The position numbers were made by a program, and so were the translations under genes. Shown one piece after another: positions 46,842-56,718 of a stretch of DNA of 64,000 nucleotides. The stretch comes from Przewalskia tangutica (taxonomy: Eukaryota; Streptophyta; Magnoliopsida; Solanales; Solanaceae). The notes under the pieces are model-generated. The model had not been told where the DNA came from. It searched no databases and worked only from the letters and a program-made list of their open reading frames with translations. Numbering within the stretch: position 1 is the first letter of the stretch; every line of letters starts with the position of its first letter. Where the stretch lies: assembly GCA_029844215.1 (NCBI GenBank), contig CM056738.1, positions 64,633,593 to 64,697,592 on the forward strand, in the 5' to 3' direction.

Positions 46842-46864
46842 TTATGATACCATAAAGTGAGTAG

Positions 46865-47037
46865 TCTCATACTACCGTCCTTAGGGCGGTGTTGTTCTTA
46901 GATTGCTAGGAAGAGTCTAGTCCTACTCTTTTCTTATTCCTTCGACTACTTAATAGTACTCCTATCCTAGTTGTCTACCCTAGTTCTCATACTACCGTCC
47001 TTAGGGCGGTGTTGTTCTTAGATTGCTAGGAAGAGTC
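46865..47037. repeat. PRV-1 leader: 53-base direct repeat around an inverted segment
   Basis: Bases 46865-46917 recur at 46985-47037. The 67 bases between them (46918-46984) are the reverse complement of 47413-47482 further down the leader, with very few mismatches. The PRV-2 leader shows the repeat only once. Confidence 0.85.
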
Positions 47038-47540
47038 CTGTTACTCTGTTTGAATTCCTGTAGCTACCAGTATAGTGACCCTGTTCCGTCAGAAGTCCAC
47101 TGTTCTAGTTCCCGTAGTTACCAGAATAGTTACCCTGTCCCGTCAGAAGTCTACTATTCCTGTTAGAGATTAATCACTTAGTGGTTATCTTGTTCGTTCA
47201 TCCTCATTGAGTACTCAGTAGTAAGCTTTCTGGAGGCGATGATTTAGCAGAAAGGGCGGAGTGTGCCTGGGCCGTATACTGTTGGATGTCGCCGAAGATC
47301 GTAGGAGAAAGTGTCAGATGAACAGGACATGTTAACTGTTTAAGTAATTAAAAAGAATAGGAAATAGTGTTGACAACTAGGATAGGAGAACTATTTAGGT
47401 AAAGAAAGAACAAGAACTAGGGTAGACAACTAGGATAGGAGTACTATTAAGTAGTCGAAGGAATAAAAAAAGAGTAGGACTAGAAGCCTAGTAAACAAGT
47501 TAGAACAACAGCCCTAGGATAAGGATGGTAGTCTCCACGC
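47038..47540 (+). other. PRV-1 leader of the pregenomic RNA
   Basis: About 500 bases before ORF1 without a long reading frame. It includes an imperfect 54-base duplication (from 47060 and 47114) and the right arm of the long inverted repeat (47413-47482). Structured leaders before the first ORF are usual in this virus family. Confidence 0.6.
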
Positions 47541-47885
47541 TTGACAACAACCCTTTGGTTAAACAAAGTATTTTATAAAATGAAGATGCGTCCAGAATTT
47601 GAATACATAAGAGAATATAATTCTCAAATTCTTGAAATAAGCATAGCCAGTAGTGATACTACTAATTTGTTGAAAGAAACTCTTAGAGAGTTAGGGTATT
47701 ATAGGACAGCTAGACCCGCTTCAGGGTTAGACTCTTACTGCCAAACTATAGTCTGGCAAGTAATCTGCAGTAAAACTAGTGACCTTTATGATGAGGTTAT
47801 TAGGTTAAGAAGAAGGATTAGCTATTTAAAAAATAGACAATCTGTTTCCAAATTTTTAGTAGAGCTCCATACAGCTTCTTACTAA
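47541..47885 (+). CDS. PRV-1 ORF1, small protein of unknown role (114 codons)
   Basis: The frame is open from 47532, after a TAG at 47529-47531. No ATG occurs until 47580; the earliest likely start is TTG at 47541. PRV-3 (63767) has the same TTG in the same surroundings and aligns over the whole length, so the frame is real viral coding sequence. Residues 75-100 have a heptad-like leucine/isoleucine pattern that may form a coiled coil. The position matches the small first ORF of badnavirus/tungrovirus-type genomes. In PRV-1 it is unbroken. The function is unknown. Confidence 0.65.
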   Translation: MTTTLWLNKVFYKMKMRPEFEYIREYNSQILEISIASSDTTNLLKETLRELGYYRTARPASGLDSYCQTIVWQVICSKTSDLYDEVIRLRRRISYLKNRQSVSKFLVELHTASY

Positions 47886-47890
47886 AGATA

Positions 47891-49232
47891 TGAATAATAT
47901 CAACAGTGAAAACTTAGCAACTTCAAAGATTGCTAAAGTTGAAAAGATTCTGAAATTGGAATATTCCAAAAGAATCTTTCAGATCTGTTTATAAACAGAA
48001 AGTTTGATTTTATAAAAATTATAATATCAAAACTTGTGAGTCCATTAGCTATTAATAACTCAAAAGAGATTATTAAATTGCTATCAACTGAAGATATAAA
48101 CAGATATAAAAAGGAATTTAATTTCCTTCACATAGGTTTGGTACAAATTGCTGTAAAGCCTTTGTATCGATTGGGTCTCGATACCCCCATCTGTCTCTTA
48201 CTAAGAGATGCAAGGTTATTAAACTTTGATGATTCCTTACTTGGAGTTCTACAAAGTAATTTAGCCAGAGGTCCAGTTTATTTTAACTGTTACCCAAATT
48301 TTTCAGTAGATATTAATGATCAGAACGTTATGGATACCTTAACGTTAAACATTAAAACGAAGAACATGAACAGTAAGATAAACACAAGAGAAATAGCTAT
48401 AATATACAGAGTATATTACAGGCTAATGAAAACAACCTTAGCTCCAAAAGCTAAACTAGTTAGCAGTAAAGGTGCTACCATGCTTATGGAAGCAAACCAG
48501 GAACATAGTAACATCTTTGTTCCAAGAATGCTAAAATGGAATGAAATTTTAGCAAAAGATGAATGGCACTTCGATGCTATTACCCAACCAAAGATAGAAC
48601 CAGAGAGTTCTGATATTGAACAAATAATCCAGCATTTGGATGGTTCAATTGATTTAAAATTTTTAAGATCTAATGGAAGATACTCTTTCAGTGCATCTTC
48701 TTCCAAACCCCGGGAGGATGAAGAGTATTCTGATAATTCTGGCGAAACTATAACCGAACGAAAAGTTCAGGGAGTAGACTATTCGTCATCAGTACCCAAA
48801 GTCTACTATCGACCAATCGATAGAACGACTGGCAGCCCCACCAGAAGTGAAATGCATGGTGGAGATAGCTTGGGAATGATTAGAGAAGACATCGATTTTA
48901 AAATCGATTGGCCATATATTGACAAATTATGGAGAGATCCAGAGCACGCCATTAAAAGAAAATGGTATGTAAGCACCTTTTCACTCAGTGAAAGGAAGGT
49001 GTTTAAAGCAGACTGGATAAGAGACATGAACAATGTTAGAGCAAATCTAGAATTCTTTAGGTGGTTTGAAATCACTGATAAACTCCATAATGACAGACAG
49101 TGTCTGAGTACCATTGTAAAAAAATGGTTCACAGGTGAAAGAACTGTTGAGTCAGTAACACCCCCCTTAGAACAGATAAAGATTCAGATTAACGGTGAAG
49201 TCTTGACCGCCACTCCTTTTAAAGAGATATAA
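47891..49232 (+). pseudogene. PRV-1 movement protein region
   Basis: An ATG at 47891, five bases after the ORF1 stop, opens a short frame that is lost to a frameshift near 47980. The long frame then runs to 49232. Its first part has the caulimovirid 30K-type movement protein pattern: LHIGLVQIAVKPL, RLGLDTPI, LLLRDARLL, then ARGPVYFNCYPNFSVD and a YRVYY motif. Such proteins carry virus between cells through plasmodesmata. The second half (from about 48850) is the linker towards the capsid and is the part still present in PRV-2 and PRV-3. The stop at 49230 overlaps the capsid frame, which in PRV-2/3 is continuous with it. Confidence 0.8.
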
Positions 49233-50893
49233 AAGATCCTAATGATATCACACATGTTGACGATATTAATAAGATTACGCAGAACAACTACACCAACCAG
49301 TTGTTACATGTTATCTCTAACCAAATTTCAGAGGCAAGTAATGCTTCTACCTTCAGGAATACACCAGTACGGTCGGAAGAAAAAACCCTATCCGAACCTC
49401 TTTTTAAGATTCCCCAATTTTCGGCAAAAAGCCATCCAAAATTTGGGAAGGAAATCGAAGATGATCTGCTAGACAGAATCAGCAATAAATTCAAAGAGAT
49501 GAAAGTCTCTGGAGGGTCAACCTCGAAACATCCTGACAAATCCGTCAAGGTGTTAAGCGAAGGTTCTAGTTCAAAGAATAATATAGAGGTTAATAAAATA
49601 TCAAAATTAACCAATAGTAAGAATTTTTATAAACAGTCGACGTTCCCAGACATGTTGTTTGAAGAACGAATTCCACCCCCAGCCACTTACTCGGGTGATG
49701 AAATCCACGAATGGAACATTGACGGCATGTCAGAAGGACAAGTTGTTAAAGTGCTCCATGAAATGGGAGTTTGCTTAACCAGTTATAAAATAAAAACACA
49801 TACTGATGATGCCCAACTTGCATCAATCATAATTTCCGGTTTTACTGGAATGTTAAAAAATTGGTGGGATAATTTCCTATTCGATATTGAAAAGGCAAGC
49901 ATCATGAATGCTACTACCACAGTCCAAATAAGAAACATCGATAACAGTTTCACTAATGAGGTTCACAGTGATGCCTCGGCAACCCTGTTATACTGTATAG
50001 GGAAACATTTTGTTGGTGATCCAAAACTTTTCCAAGACAGAAGTTTAGAGATCCTTAATAATCTAACGTGTCCAAAGTTACACGATTTTAAATGGTATAA
50101 AGACATATTTCTTAACAAAGTCATGTTGCGACCTGATTGTAACCATGATTATTGGAAAGAAAGATTTATCAGTGGTTTGCCTAAACTCTTCGCCGAGAAG
50201 GTAAGAACCAATATCAGGAGATGCCATAATGGTGATACTCCCTATGCAATCATGACATATGGAGATTTAATCAGCTATATTAATATGACGGGCTTAGAAT
50301 TATGTAATTCTATAAAGCTTAATAACCAGATACAAAAATACTCCACCAAAGGAGAGTTAGGAAGTTTCTGCGAAGACTTCGGCTATGTTAAGATTACTGC
50401 TCCCTCAAAGAGCATCAAGAGGATGAAAAAGAATCATAACATTTCTCGCCCCAAAGCGTATAAAAAGAATTATACTCCTAAGAAGAAGTATAACAGAGAA
50501 AGCAACAGCAAAAATACAAAGATAAAAAGAACTTGCTGGAATTGCGGGAAAACAGGCCACATGGCCAATAAATGCAGTGAACCAGATAAAAGGAAGGATA
50601 AGATTAATCTCTTGGGAATTGATCCCAAAACAAAAGATAAACTGTTTACAATTTTAAATGAAGAAACGATCGATAAAAGCTCAAGAGTCTTGACGGTTTT
50701 TCTGATGGCGATGGATCACTGGATCTGGGTTACAGTTCAGATAGTTCCACTTCCAGCTTTGACTGCGAATGTACTGGGAAAATCTGCACCTGTACCAAAC
50801 AGACGATTGGCGTTATCTCAAGTAGCAGCCAAGAGTTTTTCTTTGACATGGTCGATCACATTGATGACGACAATTTTAAAAAGCAATATCTAA
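49223..50893 (+). pseudogene. PRV-1 capsid protein region with zinc knuckle
   Basis: The frame is open from 49223, overlapping the previous one by ten bases. It contains the pararetrovirus capsid core (YSGDEIHEWNIDGMS near 49690, a WWDNFL motif near 49860, GELGSFCEDFGY near 50355), a lysine/asparagine-rich stretch and the zinc knuckle CWNCGKTGHMANKC at 50534-50575. The knuckle binds RNA during packaging. After about 50685 the sequence no longer looks conserved in this frame; the protease frame takes over there, so a frameshift is likely. PRV-2 and PRV-3 have no counterpart of this gene. Confidence 0.82.
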
Positions 50894-51393
50894 AAGAGCT
50901 TAAGAAGCTTGTCATTAACCAGAAAAAAGAAAAAGGGATTATAGAGCCCTATGACATGAAAAGAGTTTTTGATAAATTTAAAGACTCTAAATCAGGTACT
51001 TCGTTACCAGACTTAATAAAAGAAGTCTCGGATCTGAAGGAAGAAATCCTTCGAATTAATAAAAGGCTCAGTTCATTAGAAACTGAAGCAATGGCCAAAA
51101 CCAAAGAGCCGGATCTCACAGAAGATCCCCAAACATCGTCTATTTTTAAACAGATAATTACTGATAATCAAGATGATGAAGGAACTGATAATAATCCTGA
51201 TTCAGGGTTAACTTTGATATCTAGGGCTAGAGCAATAAGCTACCATGTCCCTATTAAGTTAATTATTGACGATTTTGCTATCGAAAGAATAGCACTTTTA
51301 GATTCAGGAGCAGATCAAAACTGCATTCGCGAAGGTATAATCCCTACCAGGTACTTAAACAAGAGTACGTATAGACTATACTCCGCCACATGA
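50848..51393 (+). pseudogene. PRV-1 aspartic protease, front part
   Basis: This frame is open upstream of 50848 to about 50690 and there holds a cysteine cluster CECTGKICTC (from 50764). Next come a charged coiled-coil-like segment (SDLKEEILRINKRL) and the retroviral-type protease motif LLDSGADQNCI with the catalytic D-S-G at 51301-51309. A TGA at 51391 ends the frame where PRV-3 reads on. The protease would cleave the viral polyprotein. Confidence 0.8.
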
Positions 51394-51669
51394 AAGGATA
51401 TATAAATTAATTATAAACTTTCGAAAGCACTTGTATGCAATAAAAACATTGCATTTACGAACAGCTTCATTATAACCAAGGATATAACTGAGGAAATCAT
51501 TTTAGGAACACCATTCCTAGCCCAGATACTGCCGTATACGGCAAAACCAGACGGTATTTACACTACCACTATGGGAGAAGATCTCATATTTCCTTATATA
51601 AATCCTTTAACAACAGATCAGAGTGGTCGTAATAAACAGAAGGTGGTGTTTAGAACACAGCCAGACTAA
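51394..51669 (+). pseudogene. PRV-1 protease, rear part, frame-shifted
   Basis: Matches PRV-3 protease downstream of DSGADQN: a stretch of the type ITEEIILGTPFL (51480-51530) and PYINPLTTD (51593-51620). Stops and shifts occur. No reverse transcriptase follows. Confidence 0.65.
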
Positions 51670-52230
51670 AACCATTTGAGTAAGCACGAAAGGCTGGAAT
51701 GGCCTGTGCCACATCATTGGTAAAATCAACCAGAAGATGCCATTAGAGAAAGCACGAAAGGCTGGAAAGGCCTGTGCCGTATCATTGGTAAAGTAAGCCA
51801 GGTATTAAGCTGCTTAGAGTCAGTTAGAACAATCAGAAACAATCCCAGAATTGATTGGGTCACTACGTTTGCATAAGTCTTTTATCAAAACATTGATTTT
51901 GAGGTCTCTTATCAAAACATTGATTTTGAAGATTTTATAAGTTTTTATTAAAAAACAGGTTTTAAATCTATAATGACTTAAAGAAATCCCTGCCAAACCA
52001 GTAAAATGTTTGTTATGGCACCATAGTTCCATAGACAAGTTTAAAGATTAAATGGCTTAGACCATCCACAAAGCAGTTCTCCAGAAGAACAGCATGCATT
52101 AATGTCCGGCAGGTAAGTCAGCAGGTAAATAACCAGAACGAGGAAAAGCTCATTTCCCTGAAACAAGAAGAAGGCTTTAGAAGGCCTTAGCAAACAAAAA
52201 AGACATGACGAAGAGTCACGATAAAATAAG
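51670..52230 (+). other. PRV-1 degenerate stretch in place of polymerase
   Basis: About 560 bases without recognisable coding sequence. It contains a 68-base tandem duplication around AAGCACGAAAGGCTGG (51682 and 51750) and a 26-base one around ATCAAAACATTGATTTTGA (51884-51930). From about 52225 it matches the end of the 3' ORF region in PRV-2/3. Confidence 0.6.
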
Positions 52231-52258
52231 TCCCTCCAAGAAAAGGACACAAAGCAGG

Positions 52259-52552
52259 ATAGCGACATTTGCCCTTTCGAAAAAGTAAAGGACACTTGCC
52301 CTTTCAGAAAAGAGGTAGAGCAGAAAGCGACACTTGCCCCCTCGGAAAAGCAAGAGTCAGAAACTGACATAAAGCAGATGGTGACATTTGCCCTTTCGCA
52401 AAAGCAAAGGACAAAACCAATAAAGCAGACAGCGACACTTGCCTCTTCGGAAAAGCAAGAGCCAAGAAAGCGACATAAAGCGAGCGTAAAGCGAGAAAAG
52501 ACAAAGGACTTAAAGCAGAAGAAGACGTTTGCCCTTTCAAAAAAGTAAAGGT
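52259..52552 (+). promoter_or_regulatory. PRV-1 promoter repeats
   Basis: Six imperfect copies of a motif like GACACTTGCCCTTTCGGAAAA (from about 52265, 52291, 52330, 52382, 52434 and 52526) lie 75-365 bases before the TATA box. Reverse-complement copies stand at the same place in PRV-2 and PRV-3. Position and repetition suggest enhancer elements. Confidence 0.6.
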
Positions 52553-52625
52553 CATGTAATCTTAGCCGTCCATTTGTTTTAATTAGGACCGTCCACGTGT
52601 TAGGACGAATAGTTCAGTCGAGGCC

Positions 52626-52632
52626 TATTTAA
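52626..52632 (+). promoter_or_regulatory. PRV-1 TATA box
   Basis: TATTTAA in AGGCCTATTTAAGGCTCTC. The same sequence stands in PRV-2 and PRV-3. Likely promoter of the pregenomic RNA. Confidence 0.65.
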
Positions 52633-52730
52633 GGCTCTCACTTGTAAAGTATAGAAGGCATCCGAAAATATCCCCCTCTCTCTTTCACGATCTTGTATCC
52701 CTCTCCTTTACTATGCTTTGAATAAAATTG

Positions 52731-52736
52731 TAAGTT
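52731..52736 (+). terminator. PRV-1 polyadenylation signal
   Basis: AATAAA, about 105 bases after the TATA box, the close spacing usual for pararetroviruses whose RNA is terminally redundant. Confidence 0.65.
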
Positions 52737-52938
52737 TATTTTAAACTTAAGTTATTTTCTTATGTTTTAAAGTTTTAATTTCTGTTTTCGCATCTGTTTT
52801 AATAGTTCCGCTTTATTCATTTTGCTGCTGTTGCTGAGGCGGAGGCTAAACCTGCGGAACTATTAAAACAGATGCGAAAACAGAAATTAAAACTTTAAAA
52901 CATAAGAAAATAACTTAAGTTTAAAATAAACTTACAAT

Positions 52939-52944
52939 TTTATT
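52939..52944 (-). terminator. PRV-2 polyadenylation signal
   Basis: AATAAA on the minus strand, about 90 bases after the TATA box. Confidence 0.62.
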
Positions 52945-53030
52945 CAAAGCATAGTAAAAGAGAGGGATACAAGATCAGGCAAGGAAAGAGAGAGAGGATA
53001 TTTCGGATGCCTTATGTTTACAAATGAGCC

Positions 53031-53037
53031 TTAAATA
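53031..53037 (-). promoter_or_regulatory. PRV-2 TATA box
   Basis: TATTTAA on the minus strand in AGGCCTATTTAAGG. Confidence 0.62.
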
Positions 53038-53099
53038 GGCCTCGATCAACTATTCGTCTAACACGCGATTCGTTTAAAACAAATGGACTAAGATTACAT

Positions 53100-53305
53100 G
53101 TCCTTACTTTTCCGAAAGGCAAACGCGTCTTCTTCGCTTTAAAGTCCTTTGTCTTTTTCTTTATGTCTTCGCTTTATTTGGTTTTGTCCTTTGCTTTGCG
53201 AAAGGGCAAATGTCACCATCCGCTTGACTCTTGCTTTTAGAAGGCGGCGCCGCCGCTTTATCCGAAGGCGAAGTGTCCTTTGCTTTTCTGAAAGGGCAAG
53301 TGTCT
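53100..53305 (-). promoter_or_regulatory. PRV-2 promoter repeats
   Basis: Reverse-complement copies of the CACTTGCCC..TCGGAAAAGC motif; some are eroded compared with PRV-3. Confidence 0.55.
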
Positions 53306-53344
53306 CCATTCTGTTTTACGTCCTTTTCTGGAAGGGACTTTCTG

Positions 53345-54552
53345 TCATTTGCTGAGGTATGCTTCTGCATAGGCTTGTGCAATTCCTCGGGGAATGAGCA
53401 TGTCGCCATTATCTGTTTCACTGTGGCTCGATGCCACGTCTTCGTCATCCTCTAGTTTTGCTAAGGCCTCTAGGAGCCTTCAGTTTCCGTTTTGGAACTT
53501 GATGTCTTTTCTGAAGAAGATGATTTCTTCTTTTTCAGTTTATCTTCTTTTAATTTTGGGCTCCATCCTTTAATTTTGATGGTCTTACTAAGGTATTTAA
53601 TCCTGTTTATTTCTTGGATATCGAACGTCCAATTTAGGATGTAGGAAACCCTTTTACTGATAAAAAATTTACACAATTTAATGTGCTCTGGAAGTGTCGA
53701 AATCTGTTGTTCCTGGCAAAAGGGAACGCATCGATTTTGGAAGCTCGGGGCAACCACCTGTAAATTTCCACCAAATATGTTCCACCATTCGTAGAACCAC
53801 CTGGGAATGATTTTATCTTTCATGTCTTCAGCATATTTAACAAACCATGTGTGCGTATTTGGGCGCACATACAGGAAATTAAACCATGCATCTTTGTAAT
53901 CATACCAATTATATGTTTGGGGTTTATGGGTCTCGGATAGTGGTATTGGTGTCTGCAAATGATCCATATACCAATTAAACGGACTCAAGATCTTTTTGAT
54001 CGTGAATTTGGAATACTCGATTCCTCCTGTTTTATCGAAGTACTTGTGTTCTATTTCAATGGAATCTGTATCACTAAAATAAATTCATAATACCTCCCGG
54101 TTTTTATCGGGTCTTGGTTATCCACATCTTGGTCTCAGATAACATGGTTTGAAGGTCTTGCACTCAAATTTTCAATCGTTTATCTAATGCCATTACAAGA
54201 AAACTTGTCTGGGATAAATTCCCATTTGGAATTGAACGAGGACTCCTTTTTATTGGAGTTCTTTGGTTTAACCGCTTCTGAATATGATTCTGGAGGAACC
54301 ATCCTGTAGTTCTTTTTACTTTCTGTTTCTGATGGCGTGACCTTAAAAGGTTGTGCCAGCTTTTTCTGGGTTAGCTCTTTGGGAGGCTGGTATTATTGGG
54401 AGGTTTCCCAGAACTGTGAACATATTCTGTCCACGAGGTTTATGTAAAGCTTTTCTTGAGCTTTCTGCTTGAAAAGGCTGTTTTAGCTTTTCTTCTGGTT
54501 TACTTTGAAACGGAGGTCGTATCGGGCGCAAGCCCGGAAAGCCTGGTCTCAT
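53345..54552 (-). pseudogene. PRV-2 3' ORF, unknown function, broken
   Basis: A start at 54552 (MRPGFPGLRPIRPP) lies downstream of RNase H. The best piece, 53988-53470, is rich in aromatic residues (NWYDYKDAWFNFLYVRPNTH, then IPRWFYEWWNIFGG) and ends in a lysine/serine-rich tail; a TTG rather than ATG opens that piece, and the frame reads further upstream. Relatives are common as predicted proteins next to plant pararetrovirus polymerases. I do not know its role. In PRV-3 the same ORF runs 42 codons further, to 59108. Confidence 0.65.
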
Positions 54553-54599
54553 TATCTCCCTGCAAAAATTCTCTCGTTAGGAAATCGCGAGAGTTTTCT

Positions 54600-55027
54600 T
54601 CACCTTTATAAAATCGATTTTAAAGTCGAAATCGATAATAAGGCTTGCCACCGCAAAAATCTGTTTAGAAACTAAATTTTTAACATCTTTTGCAAAATGT
54701 CTTTGTCGCTGCGATCGACTCTTAGTAAAAATTCTTTGTTTACCAAATCATCTTGAAACTTTGTAATACATAGTACTATAGACAAAATTTCCTTTTAACA
54801 ATCTTATAGTTTTTACGTGCTTGGTTCCAGTTCAGTAAATCTTACTAACTGCTCAACCGACTCAAGAGGAATTCTTTGTTTAAGGATACCCGTAACCTAT
54901 GTGGAGCATCGGTTTACTATCATAAAGGCTTCGGATTAGGGATGCCTAAACATGGAAGCTTTTGGACAATTTCTTTTATCTCATATAATGACTCTAGTAC
55001 ATTCTTGACCAAGGACTGGATTTTTCT
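54600..55027 (-). pseudogene. PRV-2 RNase H region, frame-shifted
   Basis: Downstream of reverse transcriptase, short pieces in different frames match the RNase H part of PRV-3, including the stretch around 54900-54960. RNase H would remove RNA from RNA:DNA hybrids. No frame is open across it. Confidence 0.6.
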
Positions 55028-55951
55028 TTAGCCTTTTATATAAGGGTTCACAAATCTGTTTAATTCTTGGGATAAAATCGCAACATAATTAAGTCTTCCT
55101 AAGAATCTTTGTACTTGAGTTTTATCCCGAATTTCATCCGTGAACTTGGTAGAGAACTCTATGGCTCTGCAAATTGGTTTATAGGTTCCTTGGTAGAGAT
55201 CATGCCCTAAGAACCTAATGGATGTTTGAAACAGTTTTATTTTCTTGGCACTTACTGCTAGACCATTGTACTTAATGATCTGGGCAAAAGTGTTAAGATG
55301 CTTAAAATGCTGTTCTATGTTGTCTGAGAATACTAGAACATCGTCTATGTATACAATCATGTATTGACTGTAAGGGTTGAATATGTTATTCATGATGTTC
55401 TGAAATTCGGAAGGGGCATTCTTGAGCCCGAACGGCATTACATTCCATTCATATTGTCCAAAGGGGACATTGAATGCTGTTTTATACTTATCTTTTTCAT
55501 CGATTTGAATTTGCCAGAATCCTGACTTCATATCGAACTTGCTGTAAATATTAGCGTTATAAGTTCTTTTTAATAAATCTCTTTTATTAGGAATCGGGTA
55601 CCTAATCCATTTTAACGCCTGGTTAAGAGGTTTATAATTGATGACGAGTCTTGGGACTCCTCTTTCTTTTTCAGCGTTTTTGTTAACATAGAAAGCCGAA
55701 CAACTCCACTGCGATTTAGAATGCCTAATGATTCTCTTTTCAAGTAAATCATTGACTTCCTTTTTACAGTGTTCCATGAGTTCATGGCTCATCTGGATTG
55801 GTCTGGCTTTTGTGGGAATGTTCTTCTCACTAAAGTCATCCGTGTATGGCAGATCTACAGTATGCTTCTTTCTTTTCCAGAAAGCACCTGGTAGTTCTGA
55901 ACATATTTCTTTTTCTATAGAATCTAATAACTTCTTTACTCTAGTAATCAC
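55028..55951 (-). CDS. PRV-2 reverse transcriptase domain
   Basis: An unbroken 307-codon frame covers the whole reverse transcriptase domain: KARPIQMS, LVINYKPLNQ, SKFDMKSGFWQIQ, PFGLKNAPSEFQ and the catalytic YIDDVLVFSD (YIDD at 55340-55351), ending with the thumb/connection segment (FLGHDL, RFLGRLNYV). It copies pregenomic RNA into DNA in an active virus. The listed ATG at 55951 is an internal methionine of what should be a longer polyprotein; protease sequence lies upstream in another frame. Of all the viral enzymes in the window it is the most complete. Confidence 0.88.
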   Translation of the reverse strand: MITRVKKLLDSIEKEICSELPGAFWKRKKHTVDLPYTDDFSEKNIPTKARPIQMSHELMEHCKKEVNDLLEKRIIRHSKSQWSCSAFYVNKNAEKERGVPRLVINYKPLNQALKWIRYPIPNKRDLLKRTYNANIYSKFDMKSGFWQIQIDEKDKYKTAFNVPFGQYEWNVMPFGLKNAPSEFQNIMNNIFNPYSQYMIVYIDDVLVFSDNIEQHFKHLNTFAQIIKYNGLAVSAKKIKLFQTSIRFLGHDLYQGTYKPICRAIEFSTKFTDEIRDKTQVQRFLGRLNYVAILSQELNRFVNPYIKG

Positions 55952-56573
55952 CTCCGAGCTTTTAAATTAGATTCTATCCTTTTATCTTAACATCTTCTTT
56001 AGGTAGTTAACTTGATTGGTTAATAGACGTATTATAAAGATTGTCTTATGTTTAACATGATTACTGTGATCAGTAGTTAAAGGACTTACGTATGGGAATA
56101 CAAGGTTTCTTCCCATGGAACTGGTGTAAATACCGTCTAATTTAGCGGTATATGGTTTTATCTGTGTTAGGAAGGGGATTCCTAGAATGATTTCTTGGAT
56201 ATGTTTCGTGTAATAACGAAATCATTAGTGAAGCAAATACCATTATTACGTATACGGGCTTTGAAAGCTTCCAATCTATTTTTATTTTATCTCCTGTAGC
56301 AGAGTATAATTGATGTGTACTCTTACTTAAGTACTTAGTGGGGATTATTCCTTCGCAGATACAATTCTGGTCTGCTCCAGAGTCTAATAACGCTATCTTT
56401 TCTAAGATAAAATCATTATTTATCATAACTCTAATAGGGACATGGTAGCTTAATGCTCTGGCCCTAATTAGTTTTAACCCTGATCTATTCTCTGTTGTCA
56501 GAGTTTTATCAACTGGAATTAATTCTTCGTTAGCCAAGGTTTCAGTCTCTGTGGGACTGAGATTCTTTTTCAT
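55952..56573 (-). pseudogene. PRV-2 protease region
   Basis: 56573-56142 encodes a linker and the protease motif ALLDSGADQNCICEGI. The frame is then lost near 56190, where PRV-3 has a CAG triplet and this copy does not. The remainder to 55952 continues in another frame. Confidence 0.75.
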
Positions 56574-56718
56574 ACTGAGGATTTCATTTTTTAGATTTGC
56601 AATCTCCTTTAATAAATCTTGGACAGTAGTGTCTGAGTTAGTTTCTTTAATAGAACCTTCTTGGTGGTTATTGGTGATAACACTAATTTTACATTTTTAT
56701 ACAGTAGTACTCTCACGA

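Larger units (their letters stand above)
46842..52810 (+). mobile_element. PRV-1: endogenous pararetrovirus copy, plus strand, lacking polymerase
   Basis: Order: leader, ORF1, movement protein, capsid with zinc knuckle, front of the protease, then a degenerate stretch, promoter repeats, TATA box and polyadenylation signal. This is the gene order of a plant pararetrovirus (Caulimoviridae). Reverse transcriptase, RNase H and the 3' ORF seen in PRV-2 and PRV-3 are missing. Several frames are broken. No LTRs or integrase are present, which fits passive integration of viral DNA. Genus cannot be settled from the sequence alone; solendovirus-like or another endogenous genus are options. Confidence 0.85.
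52620..53045. repeat. Tail-to-tail inverted repeat joining PRV-1 and PRV-2
   Basis: Arms end at 52810 (GTTCCG) and restart at 52855 (CGGAAC), separated by 44 bases. The inner 130 or so bases of each arm are almost perfectly complementary; with small gaps the match continues past the TATA boxes on both sides. Confidence 0.9.

Noticed and set aside
48416..49132. Minus-strand frames opposite the PRV-1 movement protein, and plus-strand frames opposite PRV-2/3 ORF2 (57272-57691, 63041-63460)
   Set aside because: Antisense shadows of AT-rich coding sequence with no recognisable domain.
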